Assembly: GCA_021848325.1 (NCBI GenBank)
Contig: JAJZUU010000006.1
Coordinates: 1 to 64,000 of the forward strand
Length of the DNA: 64,000 nt
From: Pseudomonadota bacterium
Lineage (GTDB): Bacteria; Pseudomonadota; Gammaproteobacteria; Burkholderiales; JAJZUU01
Direction of reading: 5' to 3'
Positions 36,063 through 45,687 of the stretch are shown here, in pieces (position 1 is the stretch's first letter; each line of letters begins with the position of its first letter). The notes beneath the pieces were generated by a model. The model ran no database searches, had not been told where the DNA came from, and saw only the letters and a list, made by a program, of their open reading frames with translations. The position numbers and the translations under genes were made by a program.

Positions 36063-36533
36063 ATGGACAGCCAAGAACCTTGTCCCTGCGGCAGCGGCAA
36101 ACCCTTCTCCGCCTGCTGCGACCCCTATCTGGCGGGGCTGCGGCAGGCCCCCACGGCCCAGGCGCTGATGCGCTCGCGCTACAGCGCCTATGTGCGCCGG
36201 GACCGGGTCTACCTGCTGCGCACCTGGCACCCCGCGACCCGTCCGAAGGAACTGGACTTGAGCGGCGGCGGCGAGGCGTGCTGGCTGGGGTTGCAGGTAC
36301 TGGGGACGGAAGCCGGGGGCCCGGGGGAGCGGGAAGGGACGGTGGAATTCATCGCCCGCTACCAACTCGGCGGCCAGCCCCAGGCCCTGCGCGAGACCAG
36401 CCGCTTCCTGCGGGAAGACGGGCAATGGCTGTACCTGGAGGGGGCCGTCTCGCATTCCCGGGAGGGCCGCAACGCCCCCTGTCCCTGCGGAAGCGGGAGG
36501 AAATACAAGCACTGCTGCCTGGGCAAGGATTAG
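36063..36533 (+). CDS. YchJ-like protein with two SEC-C zinc motifs
   Basis: The 156-residue protein starts with a SEC-C motif (PCPCGSGKPFSACC, residues 7-20), has a central NTF2-like YchJ domain (LMRSRYSAYVRRD, EGTVEFIARYQ) and ends with a second SEC-C motif (PCPCGSGRKYKHCC). It belongs to the YchJ/UPF0225 family. Zinc binding is expected; function unknown. The 89 bases between it and the ABC exporter hold a GC-rich stretch without a recognisable gene. Confidence 0.9.
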   Translation: MDSQEPCPCGSGKPFSACCDPYLAGLRQAPTAQALMRSRYSAYVRRDRVYLLRTWHPATRPKELDLSGGGEACWLGLQVLGTEAGGPGEREGTVEFIARYQLGGQPQALRETSRFLREDGQWLYLEGAVSHSREGRNAPCPCGSGRKYKHCCLGKD

Positions 36534-36706
36534 AGGGGGTCATTCCAACAGCGAGTCCAGGATGCGGGTTTTTTCCGTCATCAAGAGAATTAGGTCGGCA
36601 AAGTTAAGTTTTTGTTACATTTTAAACGTCCTGATTAATACTTGAATAAGCGGGATAACTATGTAAACTGTATATGCCGTTTATTTATTATGACTGGAGC
36701 CCGATC

Positions 36707-37237
36707 ATGATCGATGATACCGACAAGCCCGCTGAAAAAGCATCCGGAAAACCCCAAGCAGTCACGAGCGCTACAGCCCCCGCCGCCAGACCTGTAGCGA
36801 AGCCAAGAACTCCCAGGACTGCCCCCGCTTCGAGTTCGACAGCATCAAGGAAACGTCCCGCATCCGCTACCAAAGCCAAGCCGACAACTGCATCCAAATC
36901 GATTAATCGTACTGCAGTGGCGAAAAAATCGATCACTGGGGAAAAAGCCGTCGTTAAGGCATTGCCGGTTGCGGACAAGAAAACGGGGGCGTCAAAACCC
37001 GGCAAGGTGAAAAAGCCCAAGCTGGTGCGCGACAGCTTCGCCATGCCAAAAGGGGAATATACCGTTATTGCAACGTTGAAGGAACGCTGCCAGAAATCTG
37101 GGGTGCCTGCGAAAAAAAGCGAGATTCTGCGCGCGGCGATTGCGAATCTGGCCAAGCTAAGCGATGCATCGCTGGCTGGCGCGATTCAGCATCTCGAAGT
37201 CATCAAGACCGGGCGACCTGCCAAGGGCTCGAAGTAG
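36707..37237 (+). CDS. lysine/alanine-rich, histone H1-like protein with conserved C-terminal domain
   Basis: The 176-residue product has a 105-residue basic tail made mostly of K, A, P, S and T, like bacterial histone H1-like (HctB/AlgP-type) DNA-binding tails. A compact C-terminal domain follows (about residues 108-165: FAMPKGEYTVIATLKERC and SEILRAAIANLAKL). The second part reads like a DNA-binding or dimerisation helix pair. A GGAG site supports the ATG at 36707 over the one at 36674. The upstream region (36590-36690) is strikingly AT-rich, with TTGTTA and TTAATA spaced by 17 bases. A nucleoid-associated role is likely but unproven. Confidence 0.7.
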   Translation: MIDDTDKPAEKASGKPQAVTSATAPAARPVAKPRTPRTAPASSSTASRKRPASATKAKPTTASKSINRTAVAKKSITGEKAVVKALPVADKKTGASKPGKVKKPKLVRDSFAMPKGEYTVIATLKERCQKSGVPAKKSEILRAAIANLAKLSDASLAGAIQHLEVIKTGRPAKGSK

Positions 37238-37319
37238 CCTGTTTGAGCTACAGATAAAGAAAACGCCAAGAAATAACCCCTGCATGGCCGCTCGCCGGGT
37301 TCAGCGGCAGGTTGACGGG

Positions 37320-37744
37320 CTACTCGCGGGCAAGCGTCCGACCCTGTTCGGCACTGGAAGGGGCCATCCGTGCGGCCAGCGCATCGCGGGCGGCAAGGGC
37401 CCGCCCTGCGAATGCCGCGTTGTCGAACAACCCGGGCCGGGATCGGGAGAAATGCACAGCCAGGGCGTACCATTTGAGGGCCCGGGCTGCGTCCGCCGAC
37501 ACGCCTTCCCCGCGCTCATAAAACCTGCCCAGGGCCAGGTGGGCCCCAGCCAATGGGCCGCCTTTCGGTAATCCTGGGCGAAACCGGGGGACCAGCCGTG
37601 GAAGTTTCCGGTTTCGTATGCATAGCCGAGTTCGAACTGGATTTCGGGGCATCTGTCCACCCCCGCTACGAGGATCCCGCACAGGACCGACGCCGCGATC
37701 AGCCCGGCCGTGCGCCACGCGCGATTCGTCCGGGAAACCGCCAA
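37320..37744 (-). pseudogene. Sel1-repeat protein, frameshifted
   Basis: One frame from the ATG at 37744 gives a signal-like N-terminus (GLIAASVLCGILVAGVD) and the Sel1-like start FELGYAYETGNF ... YRKAAHWL, then turns to nonsense. Another frame (to 37320) continues at about 37555 with AGAHLALGRFYERGEGVSAD and AARALKWYALAV, a clear Sel1 repeat. The junction lacks part of the linking helix, so a small deletion plus frame change probably broke the gene. A sequencing error is possible. Confidence 0.6.
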
Positions 37745-37779
37745 CCGTCTCTCCCTTCAGGAAAGAATTAGAATTGGAA

Positions 37780-38451
37780 TCAGGCGCCGGGCGCGCCGCC
37801 TTCCCCCGCCTGTTCCAGGGCCTCCGCCGCGATCTCGCGCACTTCCCGGTCCGCGTCGGCCAGACAGGCCCGCAGATAGGGCAGCACTTGGCTGCCCCCG
37901 ATCAGGGACAGGAAATGGCAGGCATCCGCCCGGATGCGGGCGTCCTGGTGGCGGGTGAGGGCGCCCAGGCGCGGGATCATTACCTCGGAGATGCCGCTGC
38001 CCTGCAGCTCTTCCAGCACCGCGCCGATGCCCAGGCGCACCGCCATGCTGGTCTCCGGGTCCTCCAGCAGGTGCGCCAGGGCCTCCAGGCGCCGAGGCTC
38101 CCGGCGCGCCATTTCCTCCACCCGGCCGCGCCTGCCGCTGATCAAGAGCTGGTAGAAGTACTGCGCCATGCCCTCGACGGTGCCCGCGCCTTCCGCCCAG
38201 CGCCGCAGCTCCCCGGGGGATTGCTCCCCTTCCAGTTCGTAGGGTCCGATGCGGGTCCAGGGCACCGAGCGCACTCCCAGTTCCCTGGCACGCTCCGGCA
38301 GCAGCGCCACGTTGACCGCCTCCAGCCGGCCGATCGCCCCTTCCTTCAGCAGCTTGCCCAGTCCCTCCAGCACCGCGCCGCAGTGGGGGCAGCCGGTGGC
38401 CAGCAGTAGCAGGGCGTCTGGTGGGGCCGGGCGTTGCTCGGTGTCGCTCAT
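37780..38451 (-). CDS. thioredoxin-like and HEAT-repeat fusion protein
   Basis: The 223-residue protein has a short thioredoxin-fold N-terminal half with the motif LLATGCPHCGAVLEGL (CPHC active site, about residues 21-24) and the cis-proline region VRSVPWTRIG. From about residue 110 to the end there are HEAT repeats (IPRLGALTRHQDARIRADAC, LRACLADADREVREIAAEAL). No signal peptide is seen, so it should be cytoplasmic. It closes a run hemH - small protein - this gene. A redox-sensing or scaffold role for haem synthesis is possible but only inferred from position. Confidence 0.75.
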   Translation of the reverse strand: MSDTEQRPAPPDALLLLATGCPHCGAVLEGLGKLLKEGAIGRLEAVNVALLPERARELGVRSVPWTRIGPYELEGEQSPGELRRWAEGAGTVEGMAQYFYQLLISGRRGRVEEMARREPRRLEALAHLLEDPETSMAVRLGIGAVLEELQGSGISEVMIPRLGALTRHQDARIRADACHFLSLIGGSQVLPYLRACLADADREVREIAAEALEQAGEGGAPGA

Positions 38452-38476
38452 CAATTCGCCTTTTTGGGTTGTCGTA

Positions 38477-38731
38477 CTAGTGGAAGCGTCCTTTGGCCGC
38501 CTCGCCGTAGGGCCTGCCGTCCAGGCAGGCGGACAGCATCCAGGCCTGTTCCGGTTCCAGGGCGCTCGCGCCGGCCAGATAGGCAGCGGCCAGCCGCCGC
38601 TCCAGGGCCCGCATCCGGTCCGGGTCCGAGGCGATGGCCAACTCGTGGATCAATGGCGTCAGATCGGGGCGGTGGGCCTCGATCTGCATCAACACCTCGA
38701 CCGGGATCGAGGGTGCGGCCCGCGCGCTCAT
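38477..38731 (-). CDS. small conserved protein of unknown function downstream of hemH
   Basis: The 84-residue soluble protein ([34 protein letters not shown]) has no recognised domain; mostly helical. Its ATG at 38731 overlaps the ferrochelatase stop codon (ATGA), so it is translationally coupled to hemH and likely real. It is followed 25 bases later by the thioredoxin-HEAT gene. Confidence 0.65.
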   Translation of the reverse strand: MSARAAPSIPVEVLMQIEAHRPDLTPLIHELAIASDPDRMRALERRLAAAYLAGASALEPEQAWMLSACLDGRPYGEAAKGRFH

Positions 38732-39822
38732 GCCCTGGCGCCCGCGGCCAGGGCCCTGGTGCGCCGTTGCTGCGCGGTGTCGGCGTCTTCCGCGCCGTTT
38801 TCCCAGCCTTGCAGGTTCTCCAGCACGATGTTGCTCAGGGCGCGGATCCAGTCGTCGCGCTCGTTGAGCGCCGGGATATAGTGGAATTCCTTGCCGCCCG
38901 CCTTCAGGAAGGTGGCCTTGCCGCCCATGGCGATCTCTTCCAGGGTCTCCAGACAGTCGCCGGCGAAGCCCGGGCAGACCACGTCCACCCGAGGAACGCC
39001 CTGCTTGCCGAGGGCCTCCAGGGTGGCGGCGGTGTAGGGCTTGAGCCATTCGGCGGGGCCGAAGCGGGACTGGAAGCAGATCTGGTAGCGGTTCTCGTCC
39101 AGCCCCAGCGCCTGCGCCAGCAGCCGGCCGGTCTTCAGGCACTCGCAGTGGTAGGGGTCGCCCTTGTCCAGGGCAAAGCGCGGCACACCGTGGAAGCTCA
39201 TCACCAGCCGGTCGGGGCGGCCGTTTTTCTCCCAATAGTCGCGCACGCTCTGCGCCAGGGCGCGGAGGTAGTCGGGATGGTCGTGGTAATGCCTGACGGT
39301 ACGCACGGCCGGTACGTTGCGCATGCGCTGCAGGGCGCGGAACACCGCATCGAAGGCGGTGCCGGTGGAACTGGCGGCATATTGCGGGTAGAGGGGCAGC
39401 ACCAGGATCCTGTCGCAGCCCTGCTCCCTGAGGCGGGAAAGGGCGCCCTCGACGGAAGGGGCGCCGTAGCGCATGGCGTATTCGACCCGGTGCGGCGCCT
39501 TCAGCCGCTCTCCCAGATAACCCTTGAGCAGCTTCGTTTGCCGTTCAGTGTGCAGCTTTAGCGGAGGACCCTCCCGGGTCCAGATCTGGGCGTATTTCTC
39601 GGCGGACTTCTTGGGGCGGGTGTTGAGGATGATGCCGTTCAGGACCAGCCACCACAGCGCCCGCGGCATCTCCACCACCCGCGGATCGGACAGGAACTCC
39701 TTGAGGTACGGGCGCAGGGCGCGTGCGGTGGGGGCCTCGGGCGTGCCCAGGTTGATCAGCAGGATGCCGATCTTGCGGCTGCTGCCGTGATCGAACGGGG
39801 GTTCAGGGCGATAGGCTGGCAT
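38728..39822 (-). CDS. hemH: ferrochelatase
   Basis: The 364-residue enzyme inserts ferrous iron into protoporphyrin IX. Motifs: [14 protein letters not shown] at the N-terminus, [10 protein letters not shown] with the metal-binding histidine, [17 protein letters not shown] and [13 protein letters not shown] with the conserved glutamate. It is on the minus strand, 47 bases after hrcA, in a typical betaproteobacterial order. Confidence 0.97.
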   Translation of the reverse strand: MPAYRPEPPFDHGSSRKIGILLINLGTPEAPTARALRPYLKEFLSDPRVVEMPRALWWLVLNGIILNTRPKKSAEKYAQIWTREGPPLKLHTERQTKLLKGYLGERLKAPHRVEYAMRYGAPSVEGALSRLREQGCDRILVLPLYPQYAASSTGTAFDAVFRALQRMRNVPAVRTVRHYHDHPDYLRALAQSVRDYWEKNGRPDRLVMSFHGVPRFALDKGDPYHCECLKTGRLLAQALGLDENRYQICFQSRFGPAEWLKPYTAATLEALGKQGVPRVDVVCPGFAGDCLETLEEIAMGGKATFLKAGGKEFHYIPALNERDDWIRALSNIVLENLQGWENGAEDADTAQQRRTRALAAGARA

Positions 39823-39869
39823 GGCTGCTCACGGGGTGACGGTTGCGGGGGGAGGCAACCCCCGCCGGC

Positions 39870-40889
39870 TCAATGGTACGACAGGGCGCTGCTCAACAGC
39901 TTGGCGGTGATGTCCACGATGGGGATCACCCGCTCGTAGGCCATGCGAGTGGGGCCGACCACCCCCACGGTGCCCACGACCTGCCCATCCACCTCGTAAG
40001 GGGCCGTCACTACGCTGCACTCGTCCAGGGGGACCAGGCCGGATTCGCCGCCGATGAAGATCTGCACCCCATGGGCGCACTGGCTCACGTCCAGCAGTTG
40101 CAGCAGCTCGGTCTTCTGTTCGAACACGTCGAACAGCCGGCGCAGACTGCCCATGTTGAAGGAAAGGTCCTGCACGTGCAGCAGGTTGCGCTCCCCTGAA
40201 ATGACGCAGTCTTCCTGGTCGTCCTTCATGGCCTGGCTGCCCGCCTCCAGCGCCGCGGTCATCAGGGAGGTCATGTCCCGGTGCAGTTTTTGCAGTTCGT
40301 TGCGTATCCGTTCGCGCACCTGGTCGAAGGTGCAGCCGCTGTAGTTCTGGTTGAAGAAGTTGGCGGCCTGGGTCAGTTCGGATGGGGAATAGGGCTTCTC
40401 GGTAAGGATGATGCGGTTTTGCACCTCCCCCTCCCGGGTGACGATGATGAGCAGGATGCGCTTCTCTGCAAGCCTGACGAATTCCAACTGGCGAAAGACC
40501 GTGCTGCGGCGCTTGGGGATCAGCACCACCCCGGCGAAACGGGTCAGATCGGACAGCAGGTGCGAGGCGGCGGAAAGCACCTTGTGCGGGTCGTCCGGGT
40601 GGAGCTGGGTTTCCACCTGGTGGATCTCGATGGCCTCCAGCGGCTTGACGGTCAGCAGCGTGTCCACGAAAAAGCGAAAGCCTTTGGGCGTCGGCACCCG
40701 GCCGGCGGAGGTGTGCGGGCTGCTGATCAGTCCCATCTCTTCCAGGTCGGCCATCATGTTGCGGATGCTGGCCGGGCTCAGGTCCAGCCCGGAATATTTG
40801 GACAGCATGCGCGAGCCGACCGGCTGGCCGTCGCTGATATAGCGTTCGACCAGCGTCTTCAACAGGATTTGCGCGCGTTGGGTCAGCAT
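39870..40889 (-). CDS. hrcA: heat-inducible transcription repressor HrcA
   Basis: The 339-residue protein has the N-terminal winged helix ([54 protein letters not shown]) and the GAF-like C-terminal domain ([20 protein letters not shown]). It represses groE and dnaK operons through CIRCE operators. No CIRCE inverted repeat was found in this window. Its start faces nadK across 71 bases. Confidence 0.97.
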   Translation of the reverse strand: MLTQRAQILLKTLVERYISDGQPVGSRMLSKYSGLDLSPASIRNMMADLEEMGLISSPHTSAGRVPTPKGFRFFVDTLLTVKPLEAIEIHQVETQLHPDDPHKVLSAASHLLSDLTRFAGVVLIPKRRSTVFRQLEFVRLAEKRILLIIVTREGEVQNRIILTEKPYSPSELTQAANFFNQNYSGCTFDQVRERIRNELQKLHRDMTSLMTAALEAGSQAMKDDQEDCVISGERNLLHVQDLSFNMGSLRRLFDVFEQKTELLQLLDVSQCAHGVQIFIGGESGLVPLDECSVVTAPYEVDGQVVGTVGVVGPTRMAYERVIPIVDITAKLLSSALSYH

Positions 40890-40948
40890 GGCTGCATTCT
40901 ACACAAAATCGCGGGATTGGATAACGTGTCAAAAGGGGCCGCGAAAGC

Positions 40949-40954
40949 TATAAT
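40949..40954 (+). promoter_or_regulatory. nadK: TATAAT box six bases before the nadK start (possible leaderless mRNA)
   Basis: A perfect -10 hexamer ends at 40954 and the nadK ATG is at 40961, the position where transcription would normally begin. There is no Shine-Dalgarno sequence in between. No good -35 hexamer is seen (TGTCAA at a spacing of 16). Confidence 0.35.
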
Positions 40955-40960
40955 TGGGCC

Positions 40961-41833
40961 ATGTCCCACACCTTCAAGACCATCGCGCTGATCGGAAAGT
41001 ACAGCAGCCCCGAGATCAGCGCGCCCCTGCTGCGCCTGGCCAGGTTCCTGGAGGAGCGGCACTACAACGTGGTCGTGGCCAGGCAGACGGCGGAGACCAT
41101 CGGCTCGGCCGGCTATCCCATGGCGAATCTGTCGGAGATCGGCGAAGTGGCCGATCTGGCGGTGGTGCTGGGCGGCGACGGGACCATGCTCAACATCGCC
41201 CGCAACCTGGTCGCCTTCAGGGTCCCGCTGGTGGGCATCAATCAGGGCCGGCTCGGGTTTCTTGCCGACGTCTCGGTGGAAATCATGCTGGACACCATGG
41301 ACGAGATGCTGGCGGGCCGGTTCAACAGCGAGGAACGCATCCTGCTGCGCGCGGAAATACGGCGCGGCAACGAGAAGGTGTTCGATGCCTGCGCGCTCAA
41401 CGACGTGGTGGTGAACAAGGGCAACATCGGCCGCCTGATCGAGATGGAGACCGTCATCGACGGCGAATTCGTCAACAGCCAGCGGGCGGACGGGCTGGTG
41501 GTGGCCACGCCCACGGGGTCCACCGCCTACGCGCTGTCCGCCGGCGGCCCCATCCTGCACCCTTCGCTGGAAGTCATCGTCCTGGTGCCCATCTGCCCGC
41601 ACACCCTGGCGGCCAGGCCGATCGCGGTCAGTGGCCGATCGACGGTGGAGATCATGGTGATCAATGCCGACGATGCCCGGGTCCATTTCGACGGGCAGCG
41701 GCATTTCGACCTGCGGAAAGGGGATAGGGTGATCATCCAGCGCGCCGAGAATACCGTTCGCCTATTGCACCCGGTCGGCCACAGCTACTACGATATGCTG
41801 CGGCAAAAACTGCATTGGGGCGAAAAACTGTAG
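40961..41833 (+). CDS. nadK: NAD kinase
   Basis: The 290-residue enzyme phosphorylates NAD to NADP. It has KTIALIGKY at the N-terminus, the signature VLGGDGTMLNIAR, the NAD-binding ALNDVVVNKG and DGLVVATPTGSTAYALSAGGPI. The ATG at 40961 gives the usual N-terminus; there is no ribosome site (see the TATAAT box just upstream). Confidence 0.97.
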   Translation: MSHTFKTIALIGKYSSPEISAPLLRLARFLEERHYNVVVARQTAETIGSAGYPMANLSEIGEVADLAVVLGGDGTMLNIARNLVAFRVPLVGINQGRLGFLADVSVEIMLDTMDEMLAGRFNSEERILLRAEIRRGNEKVFDACALNDVVVNKGNIGRLIEMETVIDGEFVNSQRADGLVVATPTGSTAYALSAGGPILHPSLEVIVLVPICPHTLAARPIAVSGRSTVEIMVINADDARVHFDGQRHFDLRKGDRVIIQRAENTVRLLHPVGHSYYDMLRQKLHWGEKL

Positions 41834-41924
41834 CGGGAGCGGCGCGCCTCGCGGGCGCCATCCCGGCGGCGGGATACTTCGCCTTGCCCTTGCGTCCAGA
41901 ACTTTTCAGCCAGTTTTTGAAATT

Positions 41925-43583
41925 ATGTTGAATCACCTGAGCGTTCAGGATTTCGTCATCGTCGACCGGATTGAGCTCGAATTCGATCGCGGCTTCACCG
42001 TGCTCACCGGCGAAACCGGCGCGGGCAAGTCCATCCTTGTCGATGCCTTGGCGCTGGTTCTCGGCGAACGGGGTGACGCCGGCATGGTCCGCGTGGGCCG
42101 CGAGCGCGCCGAGGTGCTTGCCGAATTCGATGTCAGCGGCGTGCCGGGGGTGCGGGACTGGCTCGAGGAAAACGAATTCGTCGGCGACCCGGGGGTATGC
42201 CTGGTGCGCCGGGTGATCGAGGCCGGCGGGCGCTCCCGCGGCTTCGTCAACGGCCGCCAGGCCACCCAGCAGCAGTTGCGCGCCCTGGGGGAGTTCCTGG
42301 TCGACATCCACGGCCAGCACGCGCACCAGTCCCTGCTCAGGCCCGAGGCAGAGCGCGACTTGCTGGACGGTTATGCCGGGACGCACGATTTGGGCGCGCG
42401 GACGACCGCGGCCTATCGCCGCTGGCAGGAATTGCACAGGCGGCGCCTGGACGGGGAGAAGAACGCGGAGGCCTTCGCCGCCGAGCGCGAACGCTTAGAG
42501 TGGCAGGCAAGCGAGCTAAAGACGTTGAATTTCGGCCCGGACGAGTGGCGCGAACTGCTTGCCGAGCACGGTCGGCTGTCCAACGCGGCGAGCCTGATGG
42601 AGGGCGCGCAGTTCGGCCTGGAGCTGCTTTCCGAGGGAAGCGCGGCCTGCCTGCCGCAGCTCGGCGGCCTTACCTCGCGTCTCGGCAGCCTGTCCGAACA
42701 CGACCCGGCGCTGAAGGAAATTCTGGACATGCTGGAACCGGCGGAGATCCAGTTGCAGGAGGCCGCCTATGCCCTGAGGCATTATCTGCAACGGCTGGAC
42801 CTGGACCCGGAGCGACTGCGCCAGTGCGAGGAAAGGCTGAGCGCCGTCCATTCCGCGGCGCGCAAGTACCGTACCGTGCCCGAGGAGTTGCCGCAACTGC
42901 TGGCCGAGTGGGAGACGCGCCTGCAGGAACTAGGTGGCGGCGGCGACGGCGAGGCGCTGCGGCAGCAGGAGGAGGCCGCCCGGTCGGATTATCTCGCCCT
43001 GGCGCAGAAGCTGAGCGCGGGAAGGAACAAGGCGGCTGTGGAAATCTCGGGCAAGGTGAGCGCCGCCATGCAGGACCTGGCCATGGCCGGGGGCCGGTTC
43101 CAGGTTGAACTCGCACCCCTTGCCGAGGGCGGCGCCTTCGGCCTGGAGCAGGTGGAATTCCTGGTCGCCGCGCATCCCGGGCTGCCCGCGAGGCCGTTGG
43201 CCAGGGTCGCCTCGGGGGGGGAGCTTTCCCGCATCAGCCTGGCGATCCAGGTGGTCACCAGCAGGGTATCCCTGGTGCCTACCCTGGTGTTCGACGAAGT
43301 GGACGTAGGCATCGGCGGGGGCGTGGCCGAAATCGTGGGACAAATGCTGAAGCGGCTCGGAGCGGAACGGCAGGTGCTGTGCATCACCCACCTGCCCCAG
43401 GTGGCAGCCCTGGGGGACCATCACTGGCAGGTGGCCAAGATCTCCCGGGACGGCGCGGTGGTCAGCCGCATCTCCGTGCTGGAGGGCGTGGCCCGGGTGG
43501 AAGAGGTGGCGCGCATGCTGGGCGGGGTGGACATCACCGAAACCACCCGCTCCCATGCCGCGGAGATGCTCGGGTTGTCGTGA
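41925..43583 (+). CDS. recN: DNA repair protein RecN
   Basis: The 552-residue SMC-like ATPase carries Walker A TGETGAGKSILVDAL near residue 30, a central coiled coil, the signature-like ASGGELSRISLAI and Walker B TLVFDEVDVGIGG near residue 450. It works in recombinational repair of double-strand breaks. It follows nadK by 91 bases and ends 8 bases from the convergent fur gene. No LexA box was recognised upstream. Confidence 0.97.
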   Translation: MLNHLSVQDFVIVDRIELEFDRGFTVLTGETGAGKSILVDALALVLGERGDAGMVRVGRERAEVLAEFDVSGVPGVRDWLEENEFVGDPGVCLVRRVIEAGGRSRGFVNGRQATQQQLRALGEFLVDIHGQHAHQSLLRPEAERDLLDGYAGTHDLGARTTAAYRRWQELHRRRLDGEKNAEAFAAERERLEWQASELKTLNFGPDEWRELLAEHGRLSNAASLMEGAQFGLELLSEGSAACLPQLGGLTSRLGSLSEHDPALKEILDMLEPAEIQLQEAAYALRHYLQRLDLDPERLRQCEERLSAVHSAARKYRTVPEELPQLLAEWETRLQELGGGGDGEALRQQEEAARSDYLALAQKLSAGRNKAAVEISGKVSAAMQDLAMAGGRFQVELAPLAEGGAFGLEQVEFLVAAHPGLPARPLARVASGGELSRISLAIQVVTSRVSLVPTLVFDEVDVGIGGGVAEIVGQMLKRLGAERQVLCITHLPQVAALGDHHWQVAKISRDGAVVSRISVLEGVARVEEVARMLGGVDITETTRSHAAEMLGLS

Positions 43584-43591
43584 AGCCGGCC

Positions 43592-44029
43592 TTACGCGCC
43601 GCCCTTTTCCTTGTAGGGACACGCCTTCTTGATGCAGTCGGCGTAGAGGTACAGGGAGTGGTCGCGGATGGAAAAGCCTCGTTCCTCGGCGATCTTTTTC
43701 TGGCGGCGCTCGATCTCCTCGTCGAAGAACTCCTCCACCCGGCCGCATTGCAGGCACACCAAGTGGTCGTGATGCCCGCCCTGGTTCAGCTCGTAGACGG
43801 CCTTGTCGCCCTCGAAGTGGTGGCGCGCCAGCAGCCCGGCCTGTTCGAACTGGGTCAATACCCGGTACACCGTCGCCAGCCCCACGTCTTCCCCTTCCGC
43901 CAGGAGGCGCTTATACACATCCTCGGCGGTCATATGGCGGGTGGTGCTCTGCTCGAAGAGATTGAGTATCTTGAGGCGCGGCAGGGTGGCCTTGAGGCCG
44001 ATGTTTTTCAACTCGCTGGGGTCGCTCAT
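43592..44029 (-). CDS. fur: ferric uptake regulator Fur
   Basis: The 145-residue metalloregulator has the winged helix ([44 protein letters not shown]), the metal-site segment [26 protein letters not shown] and a second cysteine pair near the end (CIKKACPYK). It represses iron uptake genes with Fe(II). It is divergent from bamE; a promoter lies at 44062-44089. No convincing Fur box was identified in the shared gap. Confidence 0.96.
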   Translation of the reverse strand: MSDPSELKNIGLKATLPRLKILNLFEQSTTRHMTAEDVYKRLLAEGEDVGLATVYRVLTQFEQAGLLARHHFEGDKAVYELNQGGHHDHLVCLQCGRVEEFFDEEIERRQKKIAEERGFSIRDHSLYLYADCIKKACPYKEKGGA

Positions 44030-44061
44030 CGCGGAGTGCCTGAATCGATATAGTACAGGAT

Positions 44062-44089
44062 ATCATATAGTTTTCCCCCTCCTTTGCAA
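44062..44089 (-). promoter_or_regulatory. fur: candidate promoter of fur
   Basis: On the minus strand, TTGCAA (44089-44084) and TATGAT (44067-44062) are spaced by 16 bases, with the predicted start about 27 bases before the fur ATG at 44029. Confidence 0.45.
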
Positions 44090-44187
44090 AACTTTGGGGG
44101 TCGAGCACGAATCCGTTCCGACATTGGCCCGGGAAGCGGGCGTTGCGGAACCCGTTGCCGCCTCATGGCAATTCGGTCTGGGAAAGG

Positions 44188-44193
44188 TATAAT
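44188..44193 (+). promoter_or_regulatory. bamE: TATAAT -10 box of bamE
   Basis: A perfect TATAAT lies 39 bases before the bamE ATG. The -35 region 16 bases upstream (TGGCAA) is weak. Confidence 0.45.
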
Positions 44194-44232
44194 GACCGGC
44201 TTGGATCGAGAAACCATTTTGACGAATCGCTC

Positions 44233-45475
<1,243 letters not shown>

Positions 45476-45687
45476 AGACCTGTCGACTTGGGGCGACTCA
45501 ACTTTAGACACTCGCATTTCGCCCTCGCCGCCCCTGGCCGGGGCACCGATGGCAGATGAAACCTGCGAAATCATACCGACCGCCGATGAGTGCCACCCTA
45601 CGACCGCAATCTTGAAGCGCCGCGGTAAGTTTGGCAACGGGGGCGCTTTTCGAACCATCTCCATGCGTGCAAGCCCAGATAAGGGCC
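45476..45687. other. intergenic region between dapB and the efflux cluster
   Basis: The 212 bases contain no recognised gene or RNA. Both strands can be read in short open frames, but these do not look like known proteins. The region marks the point where the usual dapB-carA synteny ends. Confidence 0.4.

Noticed and set aside
39870-40960. A CIRCE operator upstream of hrcA
   Set aside because: No TTAGCACTC-N9-GAGTGCTAA pattern was seen; HrcA probably regulates targets elsewhere.
44030-44232. A Fur box between fur and bamE
   Set aside because: The gap contains AT-rich words such as GATATCATATAG, but none fits the 19-bp Fur consensus well enough.
45476-45687. A transposase fragment downstream of dapB
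   Set aside because: Short open frames exist on both strands, but none resembles a known transposase and no terminal repeats were found.
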